DNA of 64,000 nt from Cycas panzhihuaensis (lineage: Eukaryota > Cycadophyta): positions 39,253,741-39,317,740 of the forward strand of contig CM041465.1 in assembly GCA_023213395.1 (NCBI GenBank), read 5' to 3'. Each line of letters starts with the position of its first letter. The first letter of the stretch is position 1. Position numbers and translations under genes: made by a program. The notes below the pieces were generated by a model. That model did no database searches. It saw nothing but the letters and a program-made list of their open reading frames with translations, and was not told the DNA's origin. Shown in pieces: positions 22,481 through 34,079 of this stretch.

Positions 22481-23160
22481 TCCTTCCTTTGATGGGCTAA
22501 CAATATTGATATAATATACAATCTTCTAGATGGCTTCGGCCCATAGGTAGGCAGGTATATTTTTGTATACCAACATAGCTCGAGCCATGTTCATGATTAT
22601 CCTGTTCATACGTTTGACAACTCCATTTTACTGTGGAGTACTTACTACTATTGTTTGATGTTTGATGCCATTGTTTCAAAGGTAGATTTTAAACTCATGT
22701 GAGATATATTCGCCACTATTATTAGTTCAAAGACATTTGAGTTGATAACTTGACTCTTTTTTTAGTGCGACCTTTAAATTCTTTGAATACACAGAAGGCT
22801 TCATCTTTTTTGTGTAAAAAATCTACCCATACTTTTCTAGTGAAATAATCAATGAAAAATATGTAATATAACTTGCCCTTCAGTGAAAGAATGGGTATTG
22901 GTCTGCACAGATCAGAGTGTACCAATTGTAATAGATAGCTCAATTTTCACTGATTTTTGGGAAAGGGTTGTCGATGAGATTTGGAAATGATACAAGTTTT
23001 ACATTTAAAGGGCTTAAAGGAGAACTTTGGAAGATTTGGAAGAGTGTTACAAAGATCTCTAAGTCTATCAACGTGAACATGGCCTATGCGAGCATGCCAA
23101 AGATGTTCTGGCGATAACGTTGGATAGGCTACGATGGAATTAAATATAACTTTTTCATCA
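22481..23160 (-). pseudogene. Element B integrase core
   Basis: The minus strand holds the integrase zinc region near 22930-23100 and the core near 22560-22940: LVHSDLCRPIPI, IFFIDYFTRKVWVDFLHKKD and a damaged N-terminal DDE segment. Next come MNRIIMNMARAMLV near 22590 and NIVSPSKEG near 22490, which continues across element E to 12045. Stops and a frameshift interrupt the core near 22720. The frame-compatible join across E is direct evidence that E inserted into a once-continuous gene. Confidence 0.85.
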
Positions 23161-23916
23161 GCATAAGGGCTTTGGGCACAATGGCCTTCAGAAGATGGAG
23201 AGCCATTTAGTAGAAAGAGTTTGTAAGAGAGATGTCAAGTCAAGACCACTTGATTAGTTGGAGGGTGAATGACTTGAAGAGTCTGGTCATTTGCGATTGC
23301 ACTCAAATTAAATCCATGAGAGGCAAGTGTGGATAAGAAGAGTAGGTTTTGTTTGAGATTGGATATGTATAAGACATCAAATAATATAAAATCTTTTAAG
23401 CATAGGAGTTTCAGGCAAATATTACCAATTCCTTCAATAGGTTGTTGTGATTTATCAATCATGTAAACAACTCCTTAAACATTTGAGTCAAATGTTTGAT
23501 ATAGGCTGCGATTACACATTATATGTTGAGTTGCTCCTGTGTCCATGATCCACTGTCCATCGATTGAAGCCATACCATTTATAATTCCAATAGGGCTTAA
23601 TATTGGTGAAGGGAATTCACAAGTGATATATCCCCATCGAGCTTCAAAGTATCTCTTTGGTTGGTCAATGATATTTGATGTTGAAGATCCCTTAATTCTT
23701 TGAGAGTGTGCCTGTACAAAACCTGTACCACTAAAAGATTCTTCACAAGTTTATTCAACATTGTGAGCTCTATGTTTTGGTTGGAACTTGGCCAACTTAT
23801 AAGTGGCAGTTCTGTAGTCTTTTGCTAAGTGTCCTTTACGTAATAGTTTGATTACCAGTCCTTGAAGAGATACTGGTTTGGCCTGACTGTCTTGCTTTTT
23901 GTTGAGGTGGATTTTG
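23161..23916 (-). pseudogene. Element B protease and gag/protease junction
   Basis: The protease motif on the minus strand is WIMDTGATQHIM near 23555 (DTGA in place of DSGA, a normal variant). GIGNICLKLLCLKDFILFDV and YISNLKQNLLFLSTL follow at 23235-23462, the protease end and start of GAG-pre-integrase. Upstream, 23700-23916 is the end of gag, which resumes at 29652 beyond element C. A stop near 23475 breaks the frame. Confidence 0.8.
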
Positions 23917-24283
23917 TGTTAGAAATAATGCATATTCCATTTCATTTTATTTAAGTTCATTTTAGGTTAATTAGAATAAGTTCTCACATAAAATATTCTA
24001 TACTACAAAATTCTAGTGAGAGAAGATTCCTAGTCAAATTTCTAGAAGTCAAAGATGCTCAACTATTTATGAGGTAGTTTGAGCACACCAAAATAAAAGG
24101 GGATGTTGGGAGTTTGTTCAATGTTTAGCTATGATGTAAACTTATAAATATGCAATTGTATCATTGAAATTTACTAATGAGAATTTTAGAGAGTTATGAG
24201 TCATTGTCGTATTGTCATCTCTTGTGCACTTTCTCACATGTACTTTATGACATGTTTCCAGGTCATATTCTCTCATTCTAACA
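23917..24283 (+). repeat. Element C 5' LTR (367 bp)
   Basis: It runs from TGTTAGAAATAATG to CTCATTCTAACA. The 3' copy (29274-29651) is 378 bp and contains a short extra stretch (AACCGACTCCT) absent here. Identity elsewhere is high. Confidence 0.95.
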
Positions 24284-24303
24284 TGGTATTAGAGCTCCCA
24301 GGT
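24284..24303 (+). other. Element C primer-binding site
   Basis: TGGTATTAGAGCTCCC directly follows the LTR. It is the initiator-methionine-tRNA site with one C-to-T change. Confidence 0.85.
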
Positions 24304-25390
24304 TCTGTCCTATGTTTATGAGATTCTGTCCATATTTAAGCACTTGGTTCTGTCTTGAACTGGCCCCTTTTTACATCAACCAGTATGTAAAATCTGAGGA
24401 GATACAAAACAGTGAAAGGAGATAGCTATCTGAAATTGCATTTTATTATGCATATGAGTAGAATTGGGCAGTTGCCTTTGCACTATTATCATAGTTATAG
24501 AGGTCTGCAAAGCTGCCACGAAGGGGCGATCCTTTGTCATCCTCTGCTCCGACCATCAAACACCGCTAGCCATTTGGTTTGTACATGAGTCGACCCGTTC
24601 AGGCTCTTCACAGAATACCCACGAAGGGATAGTAGCACTTCACCTTTGCTGCATGCAGGAGGCGGCGCACTCTGCACTTTTCTCGGGAGATGAGAACGTC
24701 TCTAGACCTGTGCCACGCCAGCTCTGCTCAGAACGACTTTGTACGAGCTCTTATTAGCCCGCCGCCGCCTCTGCATCAAAGCCACTGCCGCCCTTCTATG
24801 GGAGCTGCCGCTGCCTCTGCATCGGAGCCGCCGCCCTTCTACGGGAGCTGCCGCTGCCTCTACATCGGAGCCGCCGCCCATCCACGGAGCTGCCGCCACC
24901 ATCCTTCCATGGGTTCGCCATGAGTCACAGGCTGCTTTGTCCTGGGAGTTGGAGTCGTCGCCCGTGCAAGGAGCCACCACTGTCAACCAAACTTTCCACA
25001 GATTTTTTCGCCGCTGATGGATATAGTTAAATAGTCAATTTTTTTTTTTTAATTCCTTTGTTATAAAAAGGTAAGGTTATAACCTTAGGTTATAACCATA
25101 AGAATATTCTTATTTGTCACTCCTTCTAAAGTCTTAACTTTTGATAAAATTCATCTTGAATACTTTTCAAAGGATTTTTTTTAAAAACGAGGGACAAGGA
25201 ATTGATACAGGTTTTCATACTTTCCTTTGAAAAGTGAATTAATCACTTTAATGTATTAAAGTAGAGACTAATGTTCTAAAAGTCTCTTTCACTTTAATGT
25301 GACATTTTAATTGTCTTCTACAAAGGAAAACTACCTGGCGGTCACTGAGTTAAGTTAAACTCACACTTGCGGTAGTAATTTCAAGACATA
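24304..25390 (+). other. Element C leader with GC-rich minisatellite
   Basis: About 1.1 kb lies between primer site and gag. Most is AT-rich, but 24755-24910 is a GC-rich island of three to four tandem copies of a ~45-bp unit (GCCGCCCTTCTATGGGAGC, then CTGCCTCTGCATCGGAGCC). Both strands are open over the island, so small proline/alanine-rich ORFs arise by composition. I see no recognisable gene. Confidence 0.7.
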
Positions 25391-26200
25391 ATGACTTCAA
25401 TTAATATTGGAGGTTATATTTTGCCAGAGTCTCAAAAACTCGATGGCAAAAATTATGTAATTTAGAAATTTAAAATTTCTAATATTTTAGCCTTACAAAG
25501 GCTCTTTGAGGTTGTAGAAGAAAATGATAAGAAACCTGTTCCAACTGATGAGATCGAGGAGGCAGCTTGGCTCGACAGAAACCAAAAGGCATTGGCAATC
25601 ATCAATTTATCAGTTGCTGATGAGCTAATCACACACCTACAAGGAAAAACACTTGCATCAGAGGCTTGGAAGACTCTCAAAGATATGTTTGAAACAAAAA
25701 ATGAAACAAGAGTCTTGTATTTAAGGAATCTTTTCTATTCATGTAAAATGAAAAATAATGACTCTATCACTTCACACTTGCAAAAGTTGAAAGAAATCAA
25801 TGAGCAACTTATTGCAGTTAGTGAAGACATCCAAGATAGAGAGTTTGCTAGTACTACTTTGAATAGCTTGCATGCAGGTTTTCATATTTTTGTGACAAGT
25901 ATATGTCTCACAAGTAGACCTCAACCTCTAACATTTGAGGAGTTGAGTGGTTATTGTTGCAAGAGGAACAACGGATGGGTTTTTATGAAGGAGGAAGTAG
26001 CTCAATGGTACTTGCCTCAAAATTTAAGAAAAAGCCCATAAATCATGTTCCAAAACATTCACCTTAAGCAAGCAACTTCAACACTCAAAAACCAAAAAAA
26101 GATGTCACTTGCAAATATTGCAACAAAAAAGGACATCTTGAAGTGCAGTGTTGGAAGAAGAAGGCCGACATGAAGAAATCTACAAATGCTTTGTCAACAA
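25391..26200 (+). pseudogene. Element C gag
   Basis: ATG 25391 opens MTSINIGGYILPESQKLDGK, the usual Copia gag start. A TAG near 25463 replaces a tryptophan codon in the NYVIxKF motif. The UBN2-type capsid core lies in 25592-25960, with LSVADELITHLQGKT and VLYLRNLFYSCKM. A frameshift near 25965 moves the tail to another frame, and a good CCHC knuckle follows near 26110 (CKYCNKKGHLEVQC). Element D has the aligned gag at 43691-44420. Confidence 0.92.
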
Positions 26201-26680
26201 AAGAAAATGACAAAGTCTTTGTATTCAATACTACAAGTCATAACACATGTGAATGGTATGTGGATTCTGGAGCTTCAAAGCATATTTCATTTCAAAAAGA
26301 TTGGTTTGAAGACTTGAAGGAATGCAATATTCCTCCCATTGTACTTGGAGACAATAGTCAACATCAGGTAGTTGGTTGTGGCACTATTTGTATTCAACAA
26401 CCGAACTATGGAACCTTTAAGGTTTTGAATGTGCTATTTGTATCTTCCTTCAAGCACAACCTATTATCAGTCAGTTGCATAGATCAACAAGACATTAAGA
26501 TAGAATTTGATAAGTCAAAGTGTTTGATAAAAAAGGATAATGTTGTAATAGCTCAAGGTGTGCATGAGAATGGAGTTTATAAATTCTCTGGCACCTATGA
26601 GCTTAGTCTCATAACTAAAGATTTAGATAACACTTTATGGCATGACCGATTTGGTCATTTGAATTATACCAGTCTTTAAC
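26201..26680 (+). pseudogene. Element C protease and GAG-pre-integrase
   Basis: WYVDSGASKHISFQKDW near 26252-26305 is an intact DSGA protease site, followed by VVGCGTICIQQPNYG and the FVSSFKHNLLSVSCI strand. The GAG-pre-integrase segment LWHDRFGHLNYTSL ends at a TAA (26677-26679), one codon away from the continuing sequence. The domain is otherwise open. Confidence 0.92.
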
Positions 26681-26682
26681 TC

Positions 26683-27868
26683 ATGTATAGATTGAATATG
26701 GTAAGTGATTTACCTTCAATCAAGAAAACTGATAAGGTGCGTGAAGCTTGTGCACTTGGAAAGCAGCATAAAGTACCATTCCAGAAATCAAGATGGAGAG
26801 CAAAGGAGAAGTTAGAATTGGTACATTCTGACTTATGTGGACCAATCTTACCACATTCATATGGTGGAGCACAATACTTCATCACCTTTATTGATGATCT
26901 TACAAGAAAGTGTTGGGTTTACCTCATCAAGAATAAATCTGATGCTTTTGCAAAGTTCAAAGAATTCAAGGCTGAAGTTGAAAACAAATCCAATAAAAGG
27001 ATAAAAATCTTGAGAAGTGACAGCGGAGGCGAATACTTGTCCATTGAATTCATCAACTTTTGCAAAGATCATGGGATACGACATCGACACAGCGGCATAT
27101 ACTCCACAACAGAATGGTGTTGCAGAGCAAAAGAATCGAACCATTCTTGAAATGGCTCGATGCATGATGAAGACAAACGATGCTCCAAAAGGACTTTGGG
27201 GAGAAGCAGTTAACACTGCCGTGTATTTGTTAAACATTAGTCCAACAAAATCAGTTAGAAACATAACTCCAGAAGAAGCTTGGACTAATGTGAAACCTTC
27301 TGCTGCACATCTTAGAATATTTGGATGTATTGCTTATGTTTATGTGCCTAAAGAAAAAAGGCATAAACTCGATGATAAGAGTACAAAATGTATTCTAGTA
27401 GGTTACAACTTGACATCAAAAGCTTATAGGCTTTGGAATCTCACTGACAAAAAAATTATCATAAGTAGAGATGTATTGTTTCAAGAAACAAGAGAAGATG
27501 ATCAAATGGTTGTACCTATAGAAGAAGAACAAAAACATAAAGGGAAAGAAAAATGTAGTAGTGAAGATGAAGCCTCCACCTCTTCTACTTCTGATTCCAC
27601 ATCTTTTCCTAGTTCTTCAAAAAAATTGCCCAAGTGGTATTTACAAACCATTCAAGAATCTGGAGAAGTAAATCTAGATTCTGGAATTCAAACAAGAAGT
27701 AAGACGAATCTTGCTTTGATGGCAAATCTCTTAAGTGTTGAAGAGCCACAAACCTTTCATGAAGCCAAAGATGCAGCACATTGGCAAAATGCCATGAAAG
27801 AAGAATATGACTCTATTATGAAGAATGACACTTGGGATTTTGTCAAATTACTTCCAGGCAAAAGGTAA
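26683..27868 (+). pseudogene. Element C integrase
   Basis: The zinc region ends with CALGKQHKVPF. The core shows LELVHSDLCGPI, FITFIDDLTRKCWVYLI, ILRSDSGGEYLSIEF and, in another frame from about 27090, TPQQNGVAEQKNRTILEMAR. A single shift near 27090 separates the second D from the catalytic E, so no intact integrase can be made. LLNISPTKSVRNITPEEAW, the C-terminal strand block and a serine-rich linker follow to 27868. Confidence 0.93.
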
Positions 27869-28720
27869 TTGGTTGCAGATGGGTATATCGAGTCAAGTAT
27901 CAATCTAATGGTGCCATAGAAAGATACAAATCTTAACTTGTTACAAAAGGATACTCTCAAACACAAGGAGTTGATTATGAGGAAACGTTTGTACCTGCAG
28001 CAAAAATGACTACTATAAGGATGCTGATTTCTCTTGTAGCTCAGTTCGGTTGGAAACTTTATCAGATGGATGTGAAAAATGCCTTCTTAAATGGCATTTT
28101 ATATGAAGAAGTATACATGAAACAACCAGAAGGATTTGAAAAAGAAGAAAATGATCAACTTGTCTGCAAATTGAAGAAAGCTCTTTATGGGCTGAAATAG
28201 GCACCAAGAGCGTGGTATTCATGTATTGATGAATACTTTGTTTCACATGGATTCACTAGATGTGAATCTGATCATAGTTTGTATGTGTTGCATAAGGATC
28301 ATGATATCCTAATTGTAGCATTGTATGTGGATGACTTAATTTTGACTGGATCTAGTGTTGAAAAGATCAACATACTCAAAAAGCAACCATCAAAAGCTTT
28401 TGATATGACTGATCTTGGTTTATTGCATTTCTACTTAGGAATGGAAAGAAATGTCATATCTTTGTATCACCGTCAAAGTATGCTTACAATTTGTTGAAAC
28501 GCTTTCATATGGAAAGCTGTAAACCAATTTCGACTCCAATGGAAGTGGGTCTCAAATTGGTAAAAGAAAGCAATGAAAAAGTAGTTGATGACACTCTATA
28601 CAAGCAACTAGTGGGTAGTCTTATATATTTGACTAACACTAGACCTGACTTGAGTTATGCTGTTGGTATTGTATCAAGATACATGAATGCTCCCTCGACA
28701 TCACATTGAAAAGTAGCAAA
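27869..28720 (+). pseudogene. Element C reverse transcriptase
   Basis: The order is GCRWVYRVKYQSNG, then TKGYSQTQGVDYEETF, QMDVKNAFLNGILYEEVYM and YGLK followed by a TAG near 28198 in place of a glutamine codon, then APRAWYS. The catalytic box ALYVDDLILTGSS near 28322 is intact. DMTDLGLLHFYLGME is followed by a frameshift near 28490, and LVGSLIYLTNTRPDLSYAVG closes the domain. Nonsense changes at CAG-type codons are typical of this copy. Confidence 0.93.
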
Positions 28721-29273
28721 ACGCATTCTGAAATATGTTCAAGGAACTATTCGGTTTGGTCTTCTATTTCAGAAATCTTCTGAATTTGTACTACGTGGCT
28801 TCACCGACTTAGGCGGCGGAAGATCTTGACACAAGAAGATCTACATCAGGATATTCATTCAAACTCAATTCTGGAATGATTTCATGGAGCGATGAGTTAC
28901 AAACAGCAGTTTCTTTGTCATCTCGAAGTTGAATACAAAGGCTGCGATGCTTGCAACTTGCGAAGCTATTTGGCTTAGAGGACTTCTTAACCATTTTGGA
29001 CTTGATCAAAATGAACCTACTAAATTATTTTGCGACAATCAAGGTGCAATCCAGTTGTCAAAGAATCCAGTTTTCCATGCAAGGAGCAAACACATGGAAA
29101 TTCATCATCATTTCATTCAAGAACAAGTGGAGAAAGGAGTGGTCGAATTGGTCTATTGTAGTTCGAGTGACCAAATTGCAGACTTACTTACCAAAGCCTT
29201 GAGTCGTGAAAATTTTGAAAGATTGAGAACACTAATATTTGTAAAAGAAAATGAACTTATCATTATGGGAGGG
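28721..29273 (+). pseudogene. Element C RNase H
   Basis: After a damaged stretch (28720-28930) the open frame 28929-29279 has KAAMLATCEAIWLRGLLNHFG, then NQGAIQLSKNPVFHARSKHM and DLLTKALSRENFERLR, the standard end of Copia RNase H. The segment with SWSSKKQ and STVEAEY is shifted near 28880-28930. The GGGAGGG polypurine primer (29267-29273) overlaps the end of the frame. Confidence 0.88.
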
Positions 29274-29651
29274 TGTTAGAAATAATGCACATTCCATTTC
29301 ATTTCATTTAAGTTCATTTTAGGTTCATTAGAATAAGTTCTCACATGGAATATTCTATACTAGAATATTCTAGTGAGAGAAGATTCCTAGTCAAACTTTT
29401 AGAAGTCAAAGATGCTAAACTATTTATGAAGTAGTTTGAGCACACCAAAATAAAAGGGGACATTGGGAGTTTGTTGAACCGACTCCTATGTTTTAGCTAT
29501 GATGTAAACTTATAAATATGCACTTGTATCATTGAGATTTACTAATGAGAATTTTGGAGAGTTGTGAGTCATTGTCGTATTGTCATCTCTTGTGCACTTT
29601 CTCACATGTGCTTTATGACATGTTTCCAGCTCATATCCTCTCATTTTAACA
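29274..29651 (+). repeat. Element C 3' LTR (378 bp)
   Basis: It starts TGTTAGAAATAATG after GGGAGGG and ends TTTTAACA. Flanking CTTTG pairs with TTTTG before the 5' LTR. Confidence 0.95.
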
Positions 29652-30440
29652 CTTTGGCCATGAGACCGTCGAGGTTGTGATTGAGGGTTTGGTTGACCTT
29701 GTAGATGATTTTCCATGTTTCTTCCTCTTCCTCTTGCTCGGTTATTTCCTCTGCCACAAGAGGGGCCTTGATTTTTTTTGTAGCAAATTTCTTCTTCCAC
29801 CTCAAAGGCTGCATCTAGAAGAGAGTTAGAGGCTACAAAGTTAGTATCAACGGTCTTGTCAAATTATATAAACTTCTCGGCAAGTGCTTCAAAGTTGAGT
29901 GTATTCAATGTTCTACTAAATTGAAGACTTCCAAACTTATAAATGTTGTTTATTATTCTCTTTTTACCAAGTTGGCCAAGTTAACCTTAGGGTTGCGGGA
30001 TCACAACATGCCTTCCACTATTAGAGGAAGAGCTTTGCCCACAAAACTTAAGATGGTTGGTGATGAAGTCTTGTGATTCCCATGTTACATCTTCAATTAT
30101 AAGCCCTTTTATTTGATCAAATATTTTGTTATAGTCTTAGATTCAAGCTCCTTTTATTATGTTTCGATGATACCTTATGTTTCTAAAATGGGTTTCCCTT
30201 CCTTGCCTATGATTAATAGCTTTGTTTTTGGCTAAGCTTATTTGGGATAAGATAACATGTGAAGTGAGGTGATATATTCACTAATGGCCATGCCTCAGAA
30301 CTATCTCCACACCACGGTGATTGAAATAGAGAACATGCTTCGTAAATATAAAATTTTTTAATACCATCCCTGGTATAGTCTGATCACCCAATCTGAAATA
30401 ACCTTTTTGCACATAGTTTAATGTTTGTAGTCAAAATGCT
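29652..30440 (-). pseudogene. Element B gag, C-terminal part
   Basis: On the minus strand the part nearest element C encodes an RG-rich tail (RGNNRARGRGRNMENHLQGQ). FEALAEKFI and FVASNSLLDAAFEVEEE lie just before it, a plausible end of a Copia gag. It continues across C into 23911. Beyond about 30000 the sequence is hard to assign; the gag start and the 5' LTR of B are missing, probably deleted. Confidence 0.55.
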
Positions 30441-31139
30441 CACGAATAGTCTCTGCATGTGAAAAAAAGTGTTAGAATTTTTTTTTTAAACCATTATTTC
30501 TTAATAGTTCCATTGTAATAAGGGTGTCATACCCTTTGGTTTGCACTAGGTCATTTTCAACCTATAATTTTAGGGACAAATGACATATAAGCACCTTGTG
30601 GCCCCCACAACTGATTTGTTTTGCATGTTCTCATGTATGTCATTTTGATGAGGATATTGTACCTACCAAAGTACACTAGGTTAACTTTTTGCATAAATTT
30701 TGAGAAAAATAACCTAAAGACACCCCACCTAGTTTTTTTGTGATTCAGAGTTAATAGGATATGAACACCCTGCCCCCACTTCACCCTAACACATCTAAAT
30801 TACTCCCCATTTCCTAATACCCATTCCTTACATCTAATCTCTCTTCTATCTAATCTTGGTTTGTCATATCTAATCCTCCTTCTTTTAACCTATGTCTTTA
30901 AGTCTACTTCCACCCTCACTTTTATTACTTTCAACATTCTCTACCATGGCTCTTAATACCACAAATTGAGTAGCTGCCCTAGAATCGTAATGCACCGCTA
31001 GAAATGATAACATCACCAAACCCTTCACAAAAATTGTGAACCTAACTGCCTAGATTTTTAACATTCCCTCTACCTTTGCCTCTAATTTGTTTAGAAGCTC
31101 TCCCTGCCACCCCCACCTCCATCCCCAACACTTTAGTAC

Positions 31140-32330
31140 CTATTTCACTTTAAAATTATCATGCCCACCTTCAATCCTGACCTTAATTGCAAGTCTACTT
31201 ATACTTGGATTGACAAGTTAGAATCCAACTTTTCTCTAGATTGTGAATCCTACTTTTCACCATAAAATTACCATGTTCCTTGATGATTGATTGACCTTTG
31301 CCTCCATCCACTTTGAAGGCAAAGCTCATCATTGGTACTAATGGTAACAGTGGGAGAACCCACTTCCTCCAGCATGCCCCCCCAACCTTCGTGTACTAGG
31401 CTTCATTCTGTACATGTTTCTTAGATCAGTACAAAGACATATGGAGTGAATCATTCTTTAGCTAGCTCACTTGCTTCAAGCGGAGGACATTGGTGGAAAT
31501 GTATATCAACAAATTTCAAACATTATAGAATTAGGTAACCTAAACTCTTGATTGATAAACACTAATCAATATATATATCTTTGGACTCAAGGATCACATC
31601 CAAATGTGCCTTAAAGTAGTCCTACCCACTAATCTCAAAGAGGTCATCTCCATGGCCAAAGTTGTTGAAGTTAAGTTTGTAATAGAGCGCCTAGTAATCC
31701 CTCGATGAGATTTAACTTTCTACTAGAGCCCTACTCTTGTAGATCCACAAGAGCAACGAGTAGATGATTCTCAATGTCTAGAAATAGAGAAATCTACAAA
31801 TCCTCTCCAGGTGCCTATAATTGAAGTGAACCAATGATGAGAGATCAACCTCTGTATTAAGTGCTCAGAGAAGTGGACCTAGGATCACCCTAAAGTGTGT
31901 AAAGTTGGATGTATGGTCTTCACCATTGATCTTGACCTCCCCATAGATGATGAATCTAACTTAGAACATGACTTGCCTGAGGAGCTGCCCCAAGAGTTGC
32001 CTTTAAATCTCCTTAGCCACTATCTCCTTTACCTCCTGCCTTGAACCTTTAAGATTCAAAGGTGCACTTTGTAAAACCCCAATAACCATCCTCATTAACA
32101 GTGGTACATCACTTAACTTTATTGACATTGGTTTTGTCCATGTGCTCCTTACATGGATATCATACCCTATATTTGTGCAGGGACAATAAAAAATCTTCAC
32201 ATTTAGATAGCCACATATCACTTAGTTTCATACTTTTATGCCCTTTCTATTAGGGGATCAAATGCCATCCTAGGAGTCTAATGGTTACAAACTTTTGGCA
32301 CCTATAGTACAAATAATTCTCCTACTAATC
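31140..32330 (+). pseudogene. Element F gag/protease remnant
   Basis: Gag traces near 31270-31330 include ASIHFEGKAHHWY, the capsid pattern seen in chromoviruses. A knuckle-like CIKCSEKW, then H and a cysteine, lies at 31858-31910. The protease reads ITILINSGTSLNFIDIGF near 32085; the catalytic aspartate has become asparagine (NSGT), so the enzyme would be inactive. Numerous stops show long decay. Confidence 0.65.
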
Positions 32331-32489
32331 CCTTCATTCTATTCAAAGATCATCTTTGGTAAACCAATAAGCTCCATGGCATTCAACTACCTCCTAATAA
32401 ACTCATCTCGCCTAACCAAATGCAGAAACGATTAAACAATAGTTTACAATTCATAGTTTGTCTCAATAATATCAAACTTTCACCTTCCA

Positions 32490-33082
32490 GTTGCCTTGAC
32501 ATTCAACCACTCCTCACCCAATACTAATTTGCCTTCGTTTCTCTTCCTTTTGGATAACACCCACCCCCATATTGCCCCACCCGGCATCAACCCCCCCAAC
32601 ACACACATTTGTGGCTTTGAACATACCATTGAGCTCAAGAACCCCTCTGATCTTGTTAGTCTTAGACTTTATCGAAACACCTACTTCCAAAAGAATGAGA
32701 TTAAAAAAAATATTTCAAAATTCTTCAATATAGGTGTCATCCAACCAAGCAAAAGCTACTATCCTATTTGCATTGTTTTGGTTTGCAAGAAAGATGGGTC
32801 TTTCTGATTATGTGTCGATTATAGAGAATTAAATAAAATTACAATTAAAAACAAATTCCTAATCCCTTGAATTGATGATATGATAGACAAATCCATTATG
32901 TGTTCATGTTTTTAAAACTTGATCTCCAATTAGGATATCATCAAATTCCCATCGTTCCTAGCGATTTCCACAAGGCAACCTTCTATATCTAATATGACCA
33001 TTTTGAACTTCAAGTTATGCCCTTTGGTCTTTGTAATGCCCTTGTTACCTTCTAAGCACTCATGAATAAAATTTTTGCACCT
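32490..33082 (+). pseudogene. Element F reverse transcriptase, N-terminal part
   Basis: The frame has FEHTIELKNPSDLVSLRLYR, then IQPSKSYYPICIVLVCKKDG and LCVDYRELNKITIKNKF, the classic Gypsy RT start. A TGA near 32801 interrupts it. Later text near 33000-33080 includes the PFGLCNALVTF segment and MNKIFAP, where G is inserted. The catalytic DD box that should follow is not present on the far side of G, only a short hydrophobic strand, so RT is truncated. Confidence 0.85.
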
Positions 33083-33915
33083 TGTTGACTTAGATTTCCC
33101 ACTGCACTTTTGGGAAGGTACACTTGTCAAGGTTACACAGGTTACAGTCTAGTTTAGGACACAGTCAACATCATCATCCACGTATATTCTACAGATTTAT
33201 TAATGTTTTCATATGATTATATCACAATGGCACACAACAGTACAGAAATCAGCACATATTCCATATTCAACACAAAGAATACACAATTTTCACGTAACTT
33301 CTCATTTCATTAAGCAATAGTTCTTTTACACAAGATGCTAGAATGCATTCCCTATGCATTCTAGCCTTATACACTAACTCTGTCACATGCGTACCCATGA
33401 GGTACCCATCAAAATACATAGCTTCAGACTGCTTCCATGCGCACTGGTCTCCGTACTAGTATGTACCGGTATACTTGGCTCTCACCCTAACTGAATGGTC
33501 CTTGGAAAGCCTCATAAATACACTCCTTAGTATCTTTTCGCTGAAGGGCTATGACTATCTATCATAACCGTACTTTTCTAGTTAAGCATACCTCTTCCTA
33601 ACCCTTGGTTAGTTTCCTTAATTGGCTGTCTTAATCTCATCCGTATGTCCGTACATACGTCTGACATCACCCCAGGATCCCTTCTGTCTAGTCTTCTCAT
33701 GCATACCGATCCTGTTTACTTACGTTCTGCCAGGAGGTATGTGTTTATGTTGTGTACCTTTACTAGGTACGCACATGTCATACGTACCCAGAATGCTGGA
33801 TTCTTCACTTTTCGTTGCATACGTACCTTTGTATGGTCTGTACCTGCACAGTCCAAGGATATTCAACTCCTCTCTGGTCTGCCCATAACCCAGCATGTCA
33901 CATTATGCTCCAACA
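33083..33915 (-). repeat. Element G 3' LTR (833 bp)
   Basis: On the minus strand it begins TGTTGGAGCATAATG and ends CTAAGTCAACA. It pairs with 42819-43652 at high identity and shares GACGTATGTACGGAC-type words with the E LTRs. Confidence 0.95.
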
Positions 33916-34079
33916 TCTATCTCCGGTCAACATGAAGGGTTTGAGCATCCTTTCTCAACAAAATTTCAAATTTTTAAAATTTGGGGTATTCCTCCCCCTC
34001 CCCATCTCAAGCCTGCTCCTGCTCCTGCTATCTTGTAGCAAGAATTTCCTTATTGATTCGGGTTAGTGTGGAAATTATT

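Larger units (their letters stand above)
23917..29651 (+). mobile_element. Copia element C (5.7 kb), inserted in B
   Basis: A full-structure Copia element: LTRs 23917-24283 and 29274-29651, initiator-methionine-type primer site, gag, protease, integrase, RT, RNase H and a GGGAGGG tract before the 3' LTR. Flanks are TTTTG and CTTTG, a 5-bp target duplication with one mismatch. It is the best preserved Copia copy in the window but still carries several stops and shifts. Element D is a much older relative: its LTR start and all domains align with C. Confidence 0.95.
8890..30440 (-). mobile_element. Copia element B, split by elements E and C
   Basis: This old Copia element lies on the minus strand in three pieces: about 8890-12045 (3' LTR, RNase H, RT, end of integrase), 22481-23916 (integrase, protease) and 29652 to about 30440 (gag). 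The pieces join in frame-compatible order when insertions E and C are removed: integrase text at 22481-22560 continues directly at 12040, and the gag RG-rich tail at 29652 continues at 23911. Removing the insertions leaves about 5.4 kb, a normal Copia length. The 5' LTR and start of gag were not found, so the right border is approximate. Confidence 0.85.
30800..33082 (+). mobile_element. Gypsy element F, interrupted by G
   Basis: This degenerate Ty3/Gypsy element lies on the plus strand with gag traces (31140-31520), a CCHC-like motif (31858-31910), protease (32060-32300) and RT (32490-33082). It is cut in RT by element G at 33083. A short RT continuation with the FVIVIF strand is visible at 43658-43690, directly before Copia D begins. 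The rest of pol is missing. The gag-PR-RT layout and sequence style fit a plant chromovirus-type element, but integrase and chromodomain are absent, so this is inferred. Confidence 0.75.

Noticed and set aside
24464-25017. Several overlapping ORFs on both strands in the leader of C
   Set aside because: They follow from the GC-rich minisatellite, which lacks stops in most frames; no domain recognised.
26857-27264. 135-codon minus-strand ORF within integrase of C
   Set aside because: Antisense shadow of the integrase core.
33622-34066. Overlapping plus-strand ORFs in the LTR of G
   Set aside because: They lie in non-coding LTR, recur in the other LTR (43359-43666) and have no domain.
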